Assembly: GCA_023150455.1 (NCBI GenBank)
Contig: JAKLKW010000104.1
Coordinates: 1 to 32,781 of the forward strand
Direction: 5' to 3'
DNA from: Alphaproteobacteria bacterium
GTDB lineage: Bacteria; Pseudomonadota; Alphaproteobacteria; JAEULC01
DNA length: 32,781 nt
In this document: positions 32,479 to 32,781 of the stretch, in pieces
Layout of the letters: the number at the start of each line of letters is the position of its first letter
Numbering within the stretch: position 1 is the stretch's first letter
Program-made: the position numbers and the translations under genes
Notes under the pieces: model-generated
Told to the model about the DNA's origin: nothing
Databases searched by the model: none
Seen by the model: only the letters and a program-made list of their open reading frames with translations

Positions 32479-32781
32479 GCGAGCAGATCGGCGATCGTCC
32501 GCCCCGCCCGCTCGCCCACTTCCAGATAGCCCAGGCCCATGCCGCGGGCCCCGGCGCCATCCGTCGCCGGGTTGTCCCCGATCACCAGGGTCTCGTGCGC
32601 AGCGGTCCCCAGCCGCTTCAACCCCGCCGCGAACAGCGCCGGAGCCGGCTTGCCGAAGACGGCATCCGCTGTCCGGCCGACAGCAGCGGCCACGGCAGCC
32701 GTCAGCGCCCCCGTCTCCGGCACCAGGCGACCGTCGCGCCCGGGATGCGTGAGGTCGGGATTGGTGGCGTAGAACTTCGCG
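32430..32781 (-). CDS. HAD-superfamily (NagD/IIA-type) phosphatase, partial at window edge
   Basis: The C-terminal part of a protein whose start lies beyond the right edge. The readable frame begins AKFYATNPDLTHPGRDGRLVPETGAL, the cap-domain landmark of NagD-like phosphatases (ATNPD near the dinucleotide-like fold). It continues with FGKPAPALFAAGLKRLG and LVIGDNPATDGAGARGMGLG, HAD motif IV with its paired metal-binding aspartates. The nucleophile motif DxDGV is outside the window. Members dephosphorylate sugar phosphates, 2-phosphoglycolate or glycerol 3-phosphate. A glycerol-3-phosphate phosphatase would fit beside a glycerophosphodiesterase, but the substrate is not shown. Confidence 0.85.
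   Translation of the reverse strand, partial: AKFYATNPDLTHPGRDGRLVPETGALTAAVAAAVGRTADAVFGKPAPALFAAGLKRLGTAAHETLVIGDNPATDGAGARGMGLGYLEVGERAGRTIADLLAYASEPPGRRLVARIS

Noticed and set aside
1..32781. Phage, integrase, transposase, toxin-antitoxin, CRISPR or defence genes
   Set aside because: I looked through all frames and found no such proteins, no direct-repeat arrays and no tRNA-like attachment site.

Overview
The window is very GC-rich, densely coded DNA that looks like an alphaproteobacterial chromosome. The main clues are the codon usage, FNR/FixK-type boxes, alphaproteobacterial-type stress proteins, and a REP-like repeat of the kind common in that class. I cannot name a genus. No tRNA, rRNA, CRISPR array, prophage or insertion sequence is visible, and no gene-free stretch exceeds 300 bases; the longest is the 294-base divergent promoter region at 416-709.

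Region 1 (about 1-18,430) is a compact stress-survival island made of short divergent and convergent transcription units. They are: a universal stress protein (cut by the left edge); groEL-ftsH; a MlaC-like periplasmic protein with a LOG-family protein; a Gdt1/UPF0016 cation transporter; a host-attachment-family protein, a phosphoribosyltransferase and a secreted unknown protein; a ribosome hibernation factor fused to a cold-shock domain, with a second universal stress protein; a phasin with DUF2267; nicotinate phosphoribosyltransferase with a cyclic 2,3-diphosphoglycerate synthetase-like protein; an APH-like kinase; a short PRPP synthetase; PolX; and Hsp20.

The key observation is that ten 14-bp palindromes of the form TTGAY-N4-RTCAA (FNR/ANR/FixK 'anaerobox' type, at most one half-site mismatch) lie in the intergenic regions of this island, nearly all in front of its transcription units. 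In seven cases a TA-starting -10-like hexamer begins exactly 22 bp downstream of the box, which is the geometry of a class II FNR/CRP-activated promoter. The island therefore looks like a physically clustered oxygen- or redox-controlled dormancy regulon. Its parts cover protein folding and proteolysis, ribosome hibernation, PRPP and NAD salvage, DNA repair, envelope lipid handling and storage-granule proteins. The regulator itself is not in the window.

Region 2 (about 18,490-23,483) is catabolic and has no such boxes: an acetamidase/formamidase, an Asp/Glu-racemase-superfamily enzyme with the single-cysteine arrangement of arylmalonate decarboxylase, a dihydropyrimidinase/hydantoinase, a nitronate monooxygenase and a DUF924 protein. 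Together they suggest breakdown of cyclic amides or nitrogenous organics.

Region 3 (about 23,634-32,781) holds a tightly coupled peptide/opine-type ABC importer (binding protein, two ATPases, two permeases), a glycerophosphodiester phosphodiesterase, a REP-like repeat, a phosphonate monoester hydrolase, an RpiR-family regulator and the end of a NagD-type HAD phosphatase that overlaps the regulator tail-to-tail. This looks like an uptake-and-hydrolysis module for a phosphodiester or phosphonate ester.
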